IMG/VR virus record: IMGVR_UViG_3300025769_009168
Coordinates: 1 to 29,069 of that record
Reading direction: 5' to 3' (one strand)
Origin: a virus
DNA length: 29,069 nt
Positions 13,932 through 21,697 of the stretch are shown here, piece by piece. Within the stretch, counting starts at the first letter, position 1, and each line of letters begins with the position of its first letter. The notes beneath the pieces were generated by a model. The model was not told the origin of the DNA and ran no database searches. It was given only the letters and a program-made list of their open reading frames with translations. Made by a program: the position numbers and the translations under genes.

Positions 13932-14149
13932 TGGAAAAATACCTCAATACAAATAACATTTTTATCATTAATCATTATCATACTTCCGTCTTCTCTTTCT
14001 AGTTTCGTGAACTGACCTTGCTTAATATTTTCGGTCAATATGTCCGTGAATGTTCTCTTCTCTCCACTAGAAAAATGAATAATCTGTGTGCAAAGTTTAG
14101 AGTTTGAAGAGAGTGTTGACTTAGTATTAGTTTTCATGCCATTGATCAT
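13928..14149 (-). CDS. Small hypothetical protein after gp44
   Basis: A 73-residue protein not recognised. It has a Ser/Thr/Lys-rich N-terminus and then a compact, beta-looking part: CTQIIHFSSGEKRTFTDILT, IKQGQFTKLEREDGSMIMIN, DKNVICIEVFFQ. This strand pattern, with a short SG-x-x turn and a terminal NDKNV-x-x-IEV strand, would suit a small barrel, but I cannot name a family. The ATG at 14149 overlaps the gp44 stop; a second ATG at 14137 is possible. It ends overlapping the GroES-like gene, so it is one of a coupled chain of small genes in the clamp-loader block. Confidence 0.75.
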   Translation of the reverse strand: MINGMKTNTKSTLSSNSKLCTQIIHFSSGEKRTFTDILTENIKQGQFTKLEREDGSMIMINDKNVICIEVFFQ

Positions 14150-15084
14150 TTGAATTCACACTCCATCATAATTTCAATAAGACATGCCGTAAGATTGATC
14201 TCCGCATCGGCAACAAACGCAGCCTTGTATTGATACTCGGCGATTACGAGAATTGCCTGTGGAATACTGTGCGATGTAAGATTGTCGTAAAGAGAATCAT
14301 ACAACTTACGGAAGATTTGCACTGGATCATTGTCTAGGTTTTCAACGACCCACTTTCTAACATTGGTGAAGTCCTTACTCTTCATGGACTCCATCAAATT
14401 CTTGATGTTCACTTCACCGATCTGAGTAAGGATACCCTCATCGATCTGACCAGAAACAGAGTACCGCTGAAGTTCGTTTAGAATTCTACGGAAGTCTGGG
14501 AAGTGCTTGATGACCAGTTCACCGAGGGCCTTTTCTTTGAACGGAACTTCTTCGTCCTTTAGGATGTTACTGCACCTGTCGAAGAATTGTTTTCCAAGCT
14601 TTGGTTTGTCGGATGACTCAATCTTAAATTCGATGTTAGTACATCGTGAATGAATAGGTTCAATGATTCTGTTCTTGTAGTTACAAGTCAAAACAAACCT
14701 ACAGTTCTTGGAAAACTCTTCGATGAAACCACGAAGTGCCGGTTGGGTAGACTGGGCATTCGAGTAATCAAACTCGTCCAGAATCACCACCTTCTTCTGG
14801 TCACTGAATGAAACTGTACTTGCGAAGTTTCGAATCTTAGTTCGGAGTGTGTCGATGTTTCCATCCTCCGAACAGTTGATCAGAATGTTCTCACAACCAA
14901 GTTCATTGCACAAGGCACGGGCAACGGTAGTCTTACCGCACCCAGCCTTGCCGGAGAGAAGTAGGTTCTGCATCTCTCCTGAATTTACAATGTCCTGAAA
15001 TGTACTCTTAATAGAGACAGGAAGAATACACTCTTCAATTGTTCTGGGACGATACTTCTCGACCCATAGATGTTCTTGCTTCAC
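14146..15084 (-). CDS. 44: gp44 clamp loader large subunit (AAA+ ATPase)
   Basis: About 312 residues, like T4 gp44 (319). It is the ATPase subunit that with gp62 loads the gp45 clamp at primer ends. Visible motifs are WVEKYRPRTIEECILP at the N-terminus, Walker A LLSGKAGCGKTTVARAL (about residues 44-60), Walker B VVILDEFDY, sensor 1 FVLTCNYKNRI and the arginine-finger motif HSRC. I place the start at the GTG at 15084 because GAGG lies seven bases before it; a TTG two codons upstream overlaps the gp45 stop. Order gp45-gp44-gp62 follows T4, but here three extra genes are inserted between gp44 and gp62. Confidence 0.96.
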   Translation of the reverse strand: MKQEHLWVEKYRPRTIEECILPVSIKSTFQDIVNSGEMQNLLLSGKAGCGKTTVARALCNELGCENILINCSEDGNIDTLRTKIRNFASTVSFSDQKKVVILDEFDYSNAQSTQPALRGFIEEFSKNCRFVLTCNYKNRIIEPIHSRCTNIEFKIESSDKPKLGKQFFDRCSNILKDEEVPFKEKALGELVIKHFPDFRRILNELQRYSVSGQIDEGILTQIGEVNIKNLMESMKSKDFTNVRKWVVENLDNDPVQIFRKLYDSLYDNLTSHSIPQAILVIAEYQYKAAFVADAEINLTACLIEIMMECEFK

Positions 15085-15086
15085 GT

Positions 15087-15764
15087 TCAACCCTCATACT
15101 TAGAAGTGTTATCTAATGCGATCCAGTATGTTACATCAATATTTTTGTTTGTCAACTGACTTACAAACTTATCTGTGATGTCTACATCGTAATCGCCCGC
15201 GATCATCTTCATGTTTTCAGTCTTGTAATTGAAGGTGAATCGCCCACCGGGATTGTCACCCAGTGTAACACTGTAAGTATTGCAACTCGAATCCTTAAGA
15301 TCGAGAGCAACGAGTTCAATCTCCGATTCATCATCGGATGAACGAACGGCAAGATCAGGAAGTCCGAGAACCGAGGCTGCCTTGAGAACCTGAGAGAGAT
15401 CCTTGTTGTATAGAACAAAGGAAACTACGGGTTCGGGCATCTGCACATCCTTGTCCACACTGGAGATCAGTGATGACTCGGCGTACCGATACTTTGTCTT
15501 TGACTTTCCATTCTCTTCTGAGATGATAACATGATCATCCCGAAACTCAAACACTGGCTTCTCGTAAAGAGAAACCGTTCCGAGAAACTTGTTGAGATCC
15601 CAGATAGAAACTTCAGTGTCAAATGTCTCTTCGATGCTAGACTTCGACATGATGTTCTTCATGGGCGAAAGAGTCTTGATGGTAGAACCCTGATCAATCT
15701 TGATGTTAGAATTGATCGTCGAATAGTTCTTCAGTATTTCCAATGTTTCTCTTGATAATTTCAT
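15087..15764 (-). CDS. 45: gp45 sliding clamp
   Basis: A 225-residue processivity factor (T4 gp45 has 228), forming the trimeric ring for the polymerase and, in T4, the mobile activator of late transcription. The start MKLSRETLEILKNYSTINSNI aligns directly with the T4 N-terminus, SIWDLNKFLGTVSLYE with its domain-1 helix region, and YSVTLGDNPGGRFTFNYKTENMKM with the domain-2 block containing TLGD and N-F. The open frame extends 24 codons further upstream, but the homology and a stop codon of the preceding gene four bases before this ATG place the start at 15764. Its ribosome site is weak. Confidence 0.93.
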   Translation of the reverse strand: MKLSRETLEILKNYSTINSNIKIDQGSTIKTLSPMKNIMSKSSIEETFDTEVSIWDLNKFLGTVSLYEKPVFEFRDDHVIISEENGKSKTKYRYAESSLISSVDKDVQMPEPVVSFVLYNKDLSQVLKAASVLGLPDLAVRSSDDESEIELVALDLKDSSCNTYSVTLGDNPGGRFTFNYKTENMKMIAGDYDVDITDKFVSQLTNKNIDVTYWIALDNTSKYEG

Positions 15765-15768
15765 AGTA

Positions 15769-16473
15769 TCAACTTTCACTGTTGTCATTAGTGTCTCCAT
15801 TTGGTTTGACAGGATCATATGCAGGTGGGATTTCAATTCCTCGGGCTTTCAAAACAACTTCTGTCAATTGCTTTCTCTTCATGCCTTCAGGTAATTTATC
15901 AATCGACTCCTGCGTTTCTTCAGAGAAGGGTTTGTAATCTCCAAACCCGGGCATTCTAACTGGGCAAGAAACCCAAGGGTAATCCAGTTTGGTATAGGCA
16001 CCACTGTTGTCTGGATCATTTAAGAACGCTCTTGGTTTATCACCACATCCACATGCGGTGCAGAAGTACGCACCTTCTCTGGTATTACTCGCACTTCTAT
16101 ATGGACATGGTACTACTTCATTGTCGCCATGGCAAGAGAGAACTCGCAACTTAATTAAGTCCTCGTCAGCCTTTCCTTGGGTTACTCTAGAGGCAACAGA
16201 CTTACCAAGGTTCTTTACCTTATCAAACAAAGAAGGAGTTTCTGGTGTCGTTTCTGGTGTTTCAGACTCTTCTTGTTTCGGTTCTTTATCATCAATTACT
16301 TCAATTACTTTTCTTGTTCGTCTATCCGACTGCAATTGTGGAATAGAGGGAAAAGTAGGTTGATTAACACTTGGATCAGGCTCTAATTTTTTTTCTTGAG
16401 CTTTCTTCAAATTAGCAGAAGCTCGAGCTTCATCTGGATTAGAACTTTTATTCTTACCGCATCCGCATCCCAT
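15769..16473 (-). CDS. Cys-rich hypothetical protein, possible zinc-binding
   Basis: A 234-residue protein starting MGCGCGKNK, chosen because AGGAGG lies nine bases upstream of this ATG; an in-frame ATG 48 bases further up would overlap the previous gene. The N-terminal half is low-complexity and charged (a DDKEPKQEESETPETTPETP stretch) and probably disordered. The C-terminal half has a cysteine cluster of the form C-x8-C-x14-C-x2-C-x-C (SCHGDN, VPCPYR, YFCTACGCGD), then WVSCPVRMPGFGDY, which suggests a metal-binding ribbon. I do not recognise a named family. Position next to the clamp gene suggests a role in replication or late transcription, without direct proof. Confidence 0.8.
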   Translation of the reverse strand: MGCGCGKNKSSNPDEARASANLKKAQEKKLEPDPSVNQPTFPSIPQLQSDRRTRKVIEVIDDKEPKQEESETPETTPETPSLFDKVKNLGKSVASRVTQGKADEDLIKLRVLSCHGDNEVVPCPYRSASNTREGAYFCTACGCGDKPRAFLNDPDNSGAYTKLDYPWVSCPVRMPGFGDYKPFSEETQESIDKLPEGMKRKQLTEVVLKARGIEIPPAYDPVKPNGDTNDNSES

Positions 16474-16474
16474 A

Positions 16475-16657
16475 TCACCAATCCTCCTGAAATTCGGTGT
16501 CCCATTCGTTTTCGATGTCATCTTCGGAAAGATTCTTTAGATCTCTAAGACACTTCTTCTGGTTATGTCTTTTGCTTTTCTTTTGACTCTTCTTAATTGA
16601 ACGTGAATTTATGTCACGGGTATCGTCATATTCGTCGTAGTAGTATTGTTTTTTCAT
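16475..16657 (-). CDS. Small charged hypothetical protein
   Basis: A 60-residue protein with a Tyr/Asp-rich start (YYYDEYDD), a very basic middle (SIKKSQKKSKRHNQKK) and an acidic end (LSEDDIENEWDTEF). Likely disordered; the basic patch could touch nucleic acid. AGGA lies eight bases before the ATG, and spacing to RNase H (one base after its stop) and to the Cys-rich gene fits a real gene. Function unknown. Confidence 0.7.
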   Translation of the reverse strand: MKKQYYYDEYDDTRDINSRSIKKSQKKSKRHNQKKCLRDLKNLSEDDIENEWDTEFQEDW

Positions 16658-16658
16658 C

Positions 16659-17495
16659 TCAGAATTCCTGTATATCTCCCATGAGATTTTTTAGTTTGTG
16701 TTCGATAAAGTAATTAAATACTTTGGACTTTGAACCGACAATAGGGGTGTCCCATTCTTCCACTACCAGATCTACAATTTCATCTGGGATCTTGTCTAGG
16801 TTGATAAGCGTATCATTCCTATTCCAATTTTCAGTGCAAGCGACAGGAGCAAGGTTTTCCATTAAGGAATTAATTTTCTTTTCGCCACATGGCTTTTGTC
16901 GTTTATCTTCGCAGACAAACACATCGTCTTCGGATAAAACATTCGGAATGCCATCACTAGCATCCCCCTTGATAATGTGATGAATCAGGAACTTCTCGGG
17001 GTCATCACACTCGATCATGTTCTTTTGAACAGGTGAATACTGGTGAACATTTGGAAACTTCTGCAACTGTTTGAAGTCCTTGTCACCAGACACAATCATG
17101 ATAGGTTCCTTGTCGTGAAACATTCGAGTTAAGATTGCGATGATATCGTCTGCCTCGGTTCTAGGAATTCTCATGTTCTTGTATGGAAAGTTATCTCTGA
17201 TTTCGTTTCGCACTTTGGTAAGTGTGTCATAAACCGATGACCAGTCTACATCAGATTTACTCTGGCTCTTCTTTCGATTTGCCTTGTAAAGCGGAAAGTA
17301 GTCTTTACGCCAACAGTTACCAGAATCTTCGCAGATTACCAGTTCGCCAAACTTATCAGAAAACTTATTTTTAAAATTTCTATAGGCATTGAGAGTCATG
17401 TGTCGAACAAGAGACTCATCAATTCCGTTTATACTGCCTTTAGTTTGGGCAAAGATACTCGAAAGTATCACCTGACTGTTATCAATTAAAATCAT
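16659..17495 (-). CDS. rnh: RNase H (T4 Rnh-type 5'-3' exonuclease, FEN-1 family)
   Basis: A 278-residue homologue of T4 RNase H (305 residues), which removes RNA primers from Okazaki fragments with 5' nuclease activity. Metal-binding acids are in the expected motifs: ILIDNSQV at the N-terminus, CEDSGNCWRKDYFPLYKANR, RTEADDIIAILTR, MIVSGDKDFKQLQ and IIKGDASDGIPN (the helix-hairpin-helix approach). The end is slightly shorter than in T4. The ATG overlaps the stop of the 376-residue gene. Position in the same block as gp45 and gp44 fits lagging-strand synthesis. Confidence 0.93.
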   Translation of the reverse strand: MILIDNSQVILSSIFAQTKGSINGIDESLVRHMTLNAYRNFKNKFSDKFGELVICEDSGNCWRKDYFPLYKANRKKSQSKSDVDWSSVYDTLTKVRNEIRDNFPYKNMRIPRTEADDIIAILTRMFHDKEPIMIVSGDKDFKQLQKFPNVHQYSPVQKNMIECDDPEKFLIHHIIKGDASDGIPNVLSEDDVFVCEDKRQKPCGEKKINSLMENLAPVACTENWNRNDTLINLDKIPDEIVDLVVEEWDTPIVGSKSKVFNYFIEHKLKNLMGDIQEF

Positions 17496-18622
17496 TTGAA
17501 CGCCTGTAGAATCACAACATTACTATTTAGTCGTGGACTCGGAACAGATTCCTTATTTTTAAGATTTTTATATGCGTTATTAATGGCTCTAATTCCACTA
17601 GAACTAGCAACCTTCACAATAGACTTATCCCTACCAACCCTCTTACAGACCGACTTAGCATTGTCAATACCCACGATGGTGGTTCCCTTAACTGAAAGTC
17701 CATCAACCATTCGGGTCTTCTCATAGACACAGAACTGATCTGTCTTCGTGTTATAGGTTACAAGTTTCGTTGCACCAATAATTTGCTTGGGATCAATGGA
17801 CTTGATCTTTCCGTCCTTCGTCTCTAACATATACTTAACACTCTTAACAAGACTTGCCTTCGTTCGCAACTTCTTCTTACGAGGCTTACGAGTCTTCTTA
17901 AGAACAGTAGAGTATTCCTCACATGTATCGACAATGTTCTGCACAAAGTCTCGATACTTCTTCAGTTGCGGGCGGGAAAGAAAACCCCATCCTTCCATTA
18001 GTTGTTTGTCTTCCTTGTTGTAGACCATATTCAGTTCATCAACAAGTGACTTGAACTCCAAGGAAATCATTCCAGATTGAATGGACTTTACTTCATTGTC
18101 CTTCAACCATTTGACAACATCCATTTGAGGCTTCTTCTTTTCAAGAATCTCGTCGAGAGTCTTATCGAGAATTATATTGATGTCACCAGAGTATTCGATG
18201 ACCTGTTCCTTCATTCTGTCCTGAATAGAAATCTTAGGTTTCTCTACCACTTCCTTCTTTTCCACTCTATACCTACTGCCAAGAACGATCATCTCCTGAA
18301 CATGATCCTTCACCTTCTCGACAAGAACTTCTGGAAGAGGAACTTGGTTGGATAACATTCTACAGTTATGACCGAAAAGAAACTTTCGATAATCAACACG
18401 GTTGACTTTCTTAATATCTTCCTTTTCGTAACCGTTATCCTTCATCCATTCCAGACACCACTTCTTGTAGTCCTTGATATTGGACATGGCATTGTACCAA
18501 GCATAGGACCGCAGGAGAAAGGCATCAATATCCGTATCCCCCGACTCGTCCCACGATGGTTCTTCGCCGTAATGAATCTTTTCAATAGTGGCGCCACGCT
18601 TAATTTTTCTTTTGGTCTTCAT
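17492..18622 (-). CDS. Hypothetical basic protein (376 residues)
   Basis: Not recognised. It is strongly basic, mainly helical and without membrane segments. The N-terminal 90 residues (FLLRSYAWYNAMSNIKDYKK, KFLFGHNCRMLSNQVPLPE) look like a compact helical domain. The middle is predicted-helical and charged (DRMKEQVIEYSGDINIILDK). A linker KKTRKPRKKKLRTK at about residues 240-253 precedes a beta-looking C-terminal part (FCVYEKTRMVDGLSVKGTTI, then CKRVGRDKSIVKVASSSGIR). The basic linker could bind DNA or RNA. It lies between gp46 and RNase H in a coupled row of replication genes; similar-sized unknowns occupy such places in other marine T4-like phages, but that is memory of layout, not a checked homology. 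Confidence 0.8.
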   Translation of the reverse strand: MKTKRKIKRGATIEKIHYGEEPSWDESGDTDIDAFLLRSYAWYNAMSNIKDYKKWCLEWMKDNGYEKEDIKKVNRVDYRKFLFGHNCRMLSNQVPLPEVLVEKVKDHVQEMIVLGSRYRVEKKEVVEKPKISIQDRMKEQVIEYSGDINIILDKTLDEILEKKKPQMDVVKWLKDNEVKSIQSGMISLEFKSLVDELNMVYNKEDKQLMEGWGFLSRPQLKKYRDFVQNIVDTCEEYSTVLKKTRKPRKKKLRTKASLVKSVKYMLETKDGKIKSIDPKQIIGATKLVTYNTKTDQFCVYEKTRMVDGLSVKGTTIVGIDNAKSVCKRVGRDKSIVKVASSSGIRAINNAYKNLKNKESVPSPRLNSNVVILQAFK

Positions 18623-18623
18623 T

Positions 18624-19400
18624 TCAGATCCACTCAGAGTAAACTTCTTCTCGGATTCCTTCTTGTAAGGGAAACTTGTAAAATATCTTCTTCAAACGAA
18701 TTTCATCTTTCAGAAGAGAGTTCTTTCTCTCAGCTTGAGTTAAATCGTTAACTTTCATGTTATCAGTATACCTTACTTCTTCATGAATGGCAAGTGTATA
18801 ATGAGAATCGTTTTCCCAAGAGATGAATTCCTCGTAAGGAAAATTTATTCTCTCACCAATTTCCTTCCATGGCAAGTCCATAACATCAGAAAATTTATAA
18901 AATCTTATTTCCCTGTACTCTAATTTATCTTTTGGTTTGTGTTTGACATACCCCTCAACGGCAATAACTTTGGCATTTTCCGAGGTGTGTAATTTCTGCC
19001 AGCAGAATTCTATGCCGCGTTGCGACTTTTCACTGATAAAAGATCTGGCTTTAGATGTGTTTAATTGCACAACGGTTCTAGCTTGATTGTCTTCTGCACA
19101 GAGAAGATAATCGAACCCATCTTCATGACCCTCCACGAAAAGATATGGAAAATCAGGAGCGTTTCTGTGGACGTTAAATATCATCTTACCGTCTTGGTAA
19201 ACCGTACCGATAGTATAGACGTATTTTGTTTTCTTGTTTCTAAATCTAAATTCAACAGGCGTAACTACCACAGTATACTTACCCGAAGGTGACTTATACT
19301 TTTTAACTCTATTGGATAGAGGTTTAGCAATTTTAAAATGATCCATAATTTTCTTTCGGTGTTGAGAATACCAATCTTCCCGAACATTGTTTATGGTCAT
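18624..19400 (-). CDS. Hypothetical protein (258 residues) after gp46
   Basis: Not recognised. The N-terminal third looks like antiparallel beta strands (YTVVVTPVEFRFRNKKTKYV, TIGTVYQDGKMIFNVHRNAP), followed by FVEGHEDGFDYLLCAEDNQA and a C-terminal helical part (YREIRFYKFSDVMDLPWKEI, SLLKDEIRLKKIFYKFPLQE). No membrane helix or signal peptide and no obvious catalytic motif. The ribosome site AAGAGGA lies seven bases before the ATG. It is co-transcribed with gp46 and the 376-residue protein. Confidence 0.8.
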   Translation of the reverse strand: MTINNVREDWYSQHRKKIMDHFKIAKPLSNRVKKYKSPSGKYTVVVTPVEFRFRNKKTKYVYTIGTVYQDGKMIFNVHRNAPDFPYLFVEGHEDGFDYLLCAEDNQARTVVQLNTSKARSFISEKSQRGIEFCWQKLHTSENAKVIAVEGYVKHKPKDKLEYREIRFYKFSDVMDLPWKEIGERINFPYEEFISWENDSHYTLAIHEEVRYTDNMKVNDLTQAERKNSLLKDEIRLKKIFYKFPLQEGIREEVYSEWI

Positions 19401-19412
19401 CGGATTCCTCTT

Positions 19413-21134
19413 TTAAGTTCGAATGATTCGACTGAAATTGTTCTTCTTCTCAAAGGTGATCGTGTGTTCGAACTTATCTGACAGTTGATCAGTTCTATGA
19501 GAGATAATGAATACGTTTACTTTCTTACCCAAATTATATAGCAGTTTCATGAACTCATCTGTTCCCATACTGTCCAAAGATGAATCAAAAACTTCATCTA
19601 AAATAAGAAGATTGGTATTGGCACTGTTCTTTAGTCTTGCAACTTCTCTCCAAGACAAAAGCAAAGCCAAATCAATTCTCATCTTTTCACCTTCACTGAA
19701 ACTCATGTAACTGAATTCGTCACGGTGTCTGGACTTGATTGTCTCGTTGAAGTTTTCATCCAAATGAAACTGTGCAAAGAAGTCCATAGATCCGAGATAC
19801 TTATTAATCAACCTATTCATAATAGGCAGATAATACTTAATGATCTTTGACTTGATACCACTGTCCTTCAACAACCCAGACACAATCCCGTAGTCGTGCA
19901 TCTGAGAGGTGTTAGATTCTTTGACCGAATCTAAATCGGCAAGTTCCTTTACTAATTCCTTGAGTCTTTCTTTCTCTTGTGTATCATCCGTGTCCTTGGA
20001 CTTTATACTGTTGATTCTTTTGTTTGCAGTTTCAATACGATCCTTTTTAATGGAAAGTTCTGTGTTTAATTCGGAATGTTCTTTTTCCTTCTCTGCAATA
20101 TCAGACATTACTGACTGAACAACACTGAGTTCGTCACTCAAAGTTTCTAGTTTCAAATTAATCTGAGATAGTCCCTCGTTGTATTCAACTATCTTTTTCT
20201 TTTTATCGTTGATCATTTCATGTCGATGATCGTCTTGAATATTTTGATGGCAAGTTGGGCAATTTGTATTGTCCATGTAGAACTCTATATCGTTTTCCGT
20301 GTTCTTAATGTTCTTGTCAATGTTATCCTTGAGTTTGTTAATCTTACTCAAAGAAGCAGACAGAGAATCTCGACAGAGTATTTCTTCTTTCAGTTCATCA
20401 ATCTTTGACTTGAGAGAACTCATAGAAGTTGTTACCTCTTGAGCTTCACCAATTATCGTCTTGATGTCTTCTTGTATTTCCTTAATCGACTCTTGACTTT
20501 TGTCTTGGACTTTCTTGATGTGTTTGTTTTGTATGTCGATCTTTTCTTTCGCAATACTAATTTCATAACCAAGTTCTCTTTCTTCTTCCTTTAGAGTGGC
20601 GATTCTCGTTTTTAGAATTCCGTTCATCAAAGAGAAAACATTAATATCAAGAATGTCTTCAATGACACTTCTCCTGTCCGCAGCTGTTAATTGCATAAAA
20701 GGCACAAACGAAGAACTACCCAGAATCACCACCTGCGTGAATGACTTGTAGTTCATCTTGAGAATCTGTTCCTCAAGCATTCGTTGGTAATCTTTGGCCT
20801 TTGCGGACTGGTCAATCAACTTCCCGTCCTTGAATATTTCAAAGATCTTTGGTTTGAGTCCGCGTCTAATTTTGTATTCGTCCTTACCGATGAAAAAATC
20901 AACCTCGACCATACAGTCCTTTTGATTCACACTGTTGGTCAATTGAGGAATATTGATTTTTCTGAATGGTTTACCAAACAGGGCAAAGGTAATAGAATCC
21001 AATAGAGCAAACGACTTCCCATGTCCATTGTTTCCAGACACAAGAACGAAGTTATGTTTGTCCAAATTGATCTCAGTATCGTTGTTACCGAAAGATCCGA
21101 AGTTTCGAAACCTAACGGTTTTGAAATTTATCAT
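19413..21134 (-). CDS. 46: gp46 recombination nuclease subunit (Rad50/SbcC-like)
   Basis: About 573 residues (T4 gp46 has 560). With gp47 it forms the end-resection nuclease for recombination-dependent replication and host DNA breakdown. Walker A is VSGNNGHGKSFALLD (near residue 35), the Q-loop region is FTQVVILGS, and the middle is coiled coil interrupted by the zinc hook CPTCHQNI. The C-terminal ATPase half has the ABC signature FSEGEKMRIDLALLLSW and Walker B NLLILDEVFDSSLD, ending with the switch His in FIISHRTD. The start is the ATG at 21134, which overlaps the previous stop and matches the T4 N-terminus (I-x-F-K-x-V-x-x-x-N-F), not the in-frame codon 30 bases upstream. Confidence 0.97.
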   Translation of the reverse strand: MINFKTVRFRNFGSFGNNDTEINLDKHNFVLVSGNNGHGKSFALLDSITFALFGKPFRKINIPQLTNSVNQKDCMVEVDFFIGKDEYKIRRGLKPKIFEIFKDGKLIDQSAKAKDYQRMLEEQILKMNYKSFTQVVILGSSSFVPFMQLTAADRRSVIEDILDINVFSLMNGILKTRIATLKEEERELGYEISIAKEKIDIQNKHIKKVQDKSQESIKEIQEDIKTIIGEAQEVTTSMSSLKSKIDELKEEILCRDSLSASLSKINKLKDNIDKNIKNTENDIEFYMDNTNCPTCHQNIQDDHRHEMINDKKKKIVEYNEGLSQINLKLETLSDELSVVQSVMSDIAEKEKEHSELNTELSIKKDRIETANKRINSIKSKDTDDTQEKERLKELVKELADLDSVKESNTSQMHDYGIVSGLLKDSGIKSKIIKYYLPIMNRLINKYLGSMDFFAQFHLDENFNETIKSRHRDEFSYMSFSEGEKMRIDLALLLSWREVARLKNSANTNLLILDEVFDSSLDSMGTDEFMKLLYNLGKKVNVFIISHRTDQLSDKFEHTITFEKKNNFSRIIRT

Positions 21135-21697
21135 ACAGAAACATCCTCCGTTATCGACCACCAATCCGGGACCAATCGATTAGTCCATTTAGCAAACCCA
21201 CTCTTCTCGCCCATGTAATAGTTTCGATAGGCCTGTGGTGCATTTCCTTTTACTTTGTATTCATCAGGCATTGCCTGTGCAAATTCCGTTAGATGAAACC
21301 CGTACAATTTATTGGGGTAGTTCTTCATAAACCACTTCACTAGACCTTCTGTTTTGTGATGTCGGTTGTATCGACGAGTATATTCACGACATAGGTGTAG
21401 TGCATGAGAAGACAACCAACAATAATTAGCCAGAGATTCTCTAGTCCAGATAGTACATGGATGGTTCAACATGACCGACTTAAACAACTTCATTTCAGAG
21501 TCAGATCGATCTGTATCATGTGTCCATCGTTTGATTCGGCGACCATTTTTACTGTATGAAATATATTCGTCACCGTCCAAATAACGATGAACAGTCGAAA
21601 GCATTTGAGCCGATTCGACAATCATTTTTACAACGTGCTTGTCACACATCATCTGTGCTGAGATTTTAGGATCTTTGTCCAGTACAAAGATATTCAT
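21131..21697 (-). CDS. Conserved-looking hypothetical protein between gp47 and gp46
   Basis: A 188-residue protein I cannot place in a named family. It starts MNIFVLDKDPKISAQMMCDK, followed by HVVKMIVESAQMLSTVHRYL, and further on has HPCTIWTRESLANYCWLSSH, LHLCREYTRRYNRHHKTEG, EFAQAMPDEYKVKG and AYRNYYMGEKSGFAKW. The abundance of invariant-looking His, Trp, Tyr and Arg residues with D-K-H and H-P-C-x-x-W suggests an enzyme or nucleic-acid-binding protein, not a structural filler. It overlaps gp47 and gp46 by four bases on each side, so it is translated with the recombination nuclease. A repair glycosylase or nuclease accessory role is possible, but I see no decisive motif. Confidence 0.8.
   Translation of the reverse strand: MNIFVLDKDPKISAQMMCDKHVVKMIVESAQMLSTVHRYLDGDEYISYSKNGRRIKRWTHDTDRSDSEMKLFKSVMLNHPCTIWTRESLANYCWLSSHALHLCREYTRRYNRHHKTEGLVKWFMKNYPNKLYGFHLTEFAQAMPDEYKVKGNAPQAYRNYYMGEKSGFAKWTNRLVPDWWSITEDVSV

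Noticed and set aside
15765-15836. N-terminal extension of gp45 by 24 codons
   Set aside because: Homology to T4 gp45 begins exactly at MKLSRETL (15764), and the extension overlaps the preceding gene.
16007-16363. A 118-codon plus-strand frame
   Set aside because: Antisense to the Cys-rich gene next to the clamp; composition follows the opposite strand and no supporting signals exist.
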